A stretch of 64,000 bases of DNA from contig CAWBIJ010000002.1 in NCBI GenBank assembly GCA_963788975.1, positions 62,001 to 126,000 of the forward strand, written 5' to 3'. Made by a program: the position numbers and the translations under genes. Shown here one piece after another: positions 62,271 to 64,000 of this stretch (positions are counted from its first letter, which is position 1; every line of letters begins with the position of its first letter). The notes under the pieces are model-generated. The model was given only the letters and a program-made list of their open reading frames with translations, made no database searches and was not told the DNA's origin. The DNA is from VRUE01 sp963788975. Lineage in GTDB: Bacteria; Actinomycetota; Thermoleophilia; Solirubrobacterales; 70-9.

Positions 62271-63032
62271 ATGGAGTCGGTCGGCATCCTTCGTGTGCTC
62301 TGGCGGCGGCGGGCCCTCGTCGCGCTGGGCTGCCTGCTGGCGCTGGCCGTTGGCATCCTTGCCCTCTACCGGGTCTCGCTGGCGCCGCCCGGCCTCGAGC
62401 GGCGCGCCGTGCCCGCGGGCACGGCCACCCAGCGAGTCCTGGTCGACACGCCGAAGTCGTTGATCGCCGCCGCCCGGCCCGAGGGGGTCACCTCGATCGT
62501 CACCAGGGCGGCCGTGCTGGGCAACCTGCTGGCGAGCGACGAAGCGAGGGCGGCGATGGCTCGCGAGACCGGGCTGGCGCCGGAGGAGATCGACGTGACC
62601 GGCCCAGGCACCGAGGCCGCGGCGGTGCCGACGCCGCTCGCCGAAGCAGCGATCGAAACCGCCCGCCCGCAACAGCCGTACGCGATCACTGTTAGCCAAC
62701 CCGACTCCAGCCTGCCGATCCTGACCGTGTACGTCACCGCGCCCAGCCCGGGAGAGGGGCGCGAGCTTGCCGGAGCCGCATCGGCGGCGCTCTCGTCGGC
62801 GGTAGGCCGCGGCCCCGTCGGGGGCGAGAACCTCAGGGTCCAGCCCGTGGGCCGGATCCAGGTGGCGAGCAGGATGGTGGGTCCGGGAACCTCCAAGGCC
62901 GCGATCGCCGCGATCCTCCTCTTCGTCCTCTGGTGTGTCCTCGTCTTGCTGCTCGACGCGATTCAGGCGCGCCCTGTGGAGCCCGGCCGGCGCCGGGTTG
63001 CTTCCGGCGCTCTCTCCGGGGGGTTGCGGTGA
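62271..63032 (+). CDS. two-TM Wzz-like protein, paralog 3
   Basis: 253 residues. MESVGILRVLWRRRALVALG precedes the first helix, and a second helix (AAIAAILLFVLWCVLVLLL) lies near the end. The outer domain has TQRVLVDTPKSLIAAARPEG and IVTRAAVLGNLLASDEARAA, aligning with the two other paralogs. The stop overlaps the GTG of the glycosyltransferase (GTGA), so this gene is coupled to glycan assembly. Confidence 0.75.
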   Translation: MESVGILRVLWRRRALVALGCLLALAVGILALYRVSLAPPGLERRAVPAGTATQRVLVDTPKSLIAAARPEGVTSIVTRAAVLGNLLASDEARAAMARETGLAPEEIDVTGPGTEAAAVPTPLAEAAIETARPQQPYAITVSQPDSSLPILTVYVTAPSPGEGRELAGAASAALSSAVGRGPVGGENLRVQPVGRIQVASRMVGPGTSKAAIAAILLFVLWCVLVLLLDAIQARPVEPGRRRVASGALSGGLR

Positions 63033-64000
63033 GTCGCGTCCTCGTCGGCCTGCACCAGCTCGAGCTAGGCGGCAGCCAGCTCAACGCCCTGGACCTGGCG
63101 ACGGGGCTGCGCGACCGCGGCCACGTCGTAGAGGTCTTCGCCGCCCACACCGGCGAGTACGGCCCGATGGCCGAGATCGTGCGCGAGCGCGGCCTGCCCC
63201 TGGCGGTGGTTGAGCACCCGCTTGACCGGCCGGGCCGCTATCCCTGCCGGCGCGGCGTCGCGGCGGCGATGACCGCCCACGCGCGGCAGATGGAAGCCGA
63301 CTTTCTGCACGTGTACGAGTACCCGCTGATCCTCGACGCCTTCTACGGCCCGGCCCGCTCGCTGGGGACGCCGCTGGTCGGGACCGTCTTGGCGATGGCG
63401 GTGCCGACCTGGCTGCCGCGCTCGGCGACGCTGGTTGCCGGCACCGAGAAGCTGGTCGAGGGAGGGCGGGCGGTTGGGCAGGAGATCAGCTTGATCGAGC
63501 CGCCGGTGAACCCCGCCTGGGACGACCCTGAGGGCGTCGACGGCGCCGGCTTCCGCCGCCGCCACGGAATTGGCGACGACGAGCTCTTGATCGGCATCGT
63601 TTGTCGCCTCAACCCCGACATGAAGGAGGAGGGGGTGGGGCGGGCGATGCGGGCGATCGAGCAGCTCGACCCGGACGGGGAGCGGCACCTGCGCCTGGCT
63701 GTCACCGGCGACGGTCCTTCTCACGGGAGGCTGGCGTCCCTTGCCTCTGCGGTCAACGAGCGCCTTGGCCGCGAGGCTGTCGTGCTGACCGGCGCCCTGC
63801 CCGACTCGCGCCCCGCCTACGCGGCGGCGGACATCGCCCTGGGAATGGGCGGCTCTGCCCTGCGGGCGATGGCCTACGGCAAGCCGCTGGTCGTGCTCGG
63901 AATCGAGGGCTTCTCGCGGCCGTTCGACGAGGAGACCGCCGGCTATTTCCTCGAGGAGGGGTTCTACGGAATCGGCAGCGGCGAGCCCGAGCCGCTGGCG
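63029..64000 (+). CDS. GT4-like glycosyltransferase (3' end outside window)
   Basis: 324 codons to the window edge, still open. The N-terminal Rossmann half begins RVLVGLHQLELGGSQLNALD, the GG-S motif of GT4 enzymes. The C-terminal half has LIGIVCRLNPDMKEEGVGRA and LAVTGDGPSHGRL, then VVLTGALPDSRPAYAAADIA and MGGSALRAMAYGKPLVVLGI, typical of GT-B nucleotide-sugar binding. Adds a sugar to a lipid- or glycan-linked acceptor. Coupled to the Wzz-like paralog. Confidence 0.9.
   Translation, partial: MSRVLVGLHQLELGGSQLNALDLATGLRDRGHVVEVFAAHTGEYGPMAEIVRERGLPLAVVEHPLDRPGRYPCRRGVAAAMTAHARQMEADFLHVYEYPLILDAFYGPARSLGTPLVGTVLAMAVPTWLPRSATLVAGTEKLVEGGRAVGQEISLIEPPVNPAWDDPEGVDGAGFRRRHGIGDDELLIGIVCRLNPDMKEEGVGRAMRAIEQLDPDGERHLRLAVTGDGPSHGRLASLASAVNERLGREAVVLTGALPDSRPAYAAADIALGMGGSALRAMAYGKPLVVLGIEGFSRPFDEETAGYFLEEGFYGIGSGEPEPLA

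Overview
The window is high-GC, densely packed chromosomal DNA from an actinobacterium. The left end keeps the actinobacterial order nadK - recN - steA - steB/mctB - pyrG - xerD known from Mycobacterium and Corynebacterium. GTG starts and 4-base stop/start overlaps are common, and there is a fused SecDF. Several small families here (the DUF3866 protein, a secreted 'GLPTCNP' protein, an HNH protein ending in a CANCHAEV motif) make a Thermoleophilia/Solirubrobacterales-like lineage my best guess; that is an inference, not a measurement.

Layout. 1-14.5 kb is housekeeping: NAD kinase (3' part), RecN, the SteA/SteB cytokinetic pair with an MraY-like membrane protein, CTP synthase, an M20-type peptidase, a DUF3866 protein, XerD, MutM, RecO, a dGTPase-like HD hydrolase and DNA primase. 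14.6-18.9 kb holds a frameshifted HNH gene abutting tRNA-Asn and a tRNA fragment, then a GT1 glycosyltransferase and an SDR oxidoreductase on the minus strand, then a thioredoxin-fold lipoprotein overlapping an Hpt protein. 18.95-28.53 kb is an integrated mobile element bounded by 46-bp direct repeats made from the 3' part of a CAT-anticodon tRNA gene. It carries a tyrosine integrase (frameshifted as read), an excisionase-like protein, a MobF relaxase-helicase with a candidate oriT, and small unassigned cargo genes. No type IV secretion genes are seen, so it looks mobilizable rather than self-transmissible.

28.5-38 kb is mixed: a degenerate GGDEF/HD-GYP membrane protein, a small zincin, a secreted family protein, YjbQ, several small membrane proteins, an RpiR-type regulator, PdxS-PdxT (vitamin B6) and an M29 aminopeptidase. 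38-50 kb is again core: YebC, RuvC-RuvA-RuvB, a zinc-ribbon/PAS protein, SecDF, RecJ and RelA/SpoT. RecJ contains a strongly palindromic in-frame insert of about 73 bp. 50-51.5 kb has a small sigma factor flanked by two apparently paralogous small proteins.

51.6-64 kb is an envelope-glycan locus: a Gfo/Idh/MocA oxidoreductase, GT2, an NAD-dependent epimerase, three paralogous two-TM Wzz-like proteins, two paralogous secreted beta-helix proteins (one with three PKD-like domains on proline linkers), a methyltransferase-like protein, a deacetylase-like protein and a GT4-type glycosyltransferase cut by the window end.

The most unusual signals are the tRNA-targeted element with matched putative arm sites at both ends, the palindromic insert inside recJ, a repeat family with conserved flanks around different hairpins (dgt-dnaG and ruvB-secDF gaps), and the paralog-rich glycan locus.
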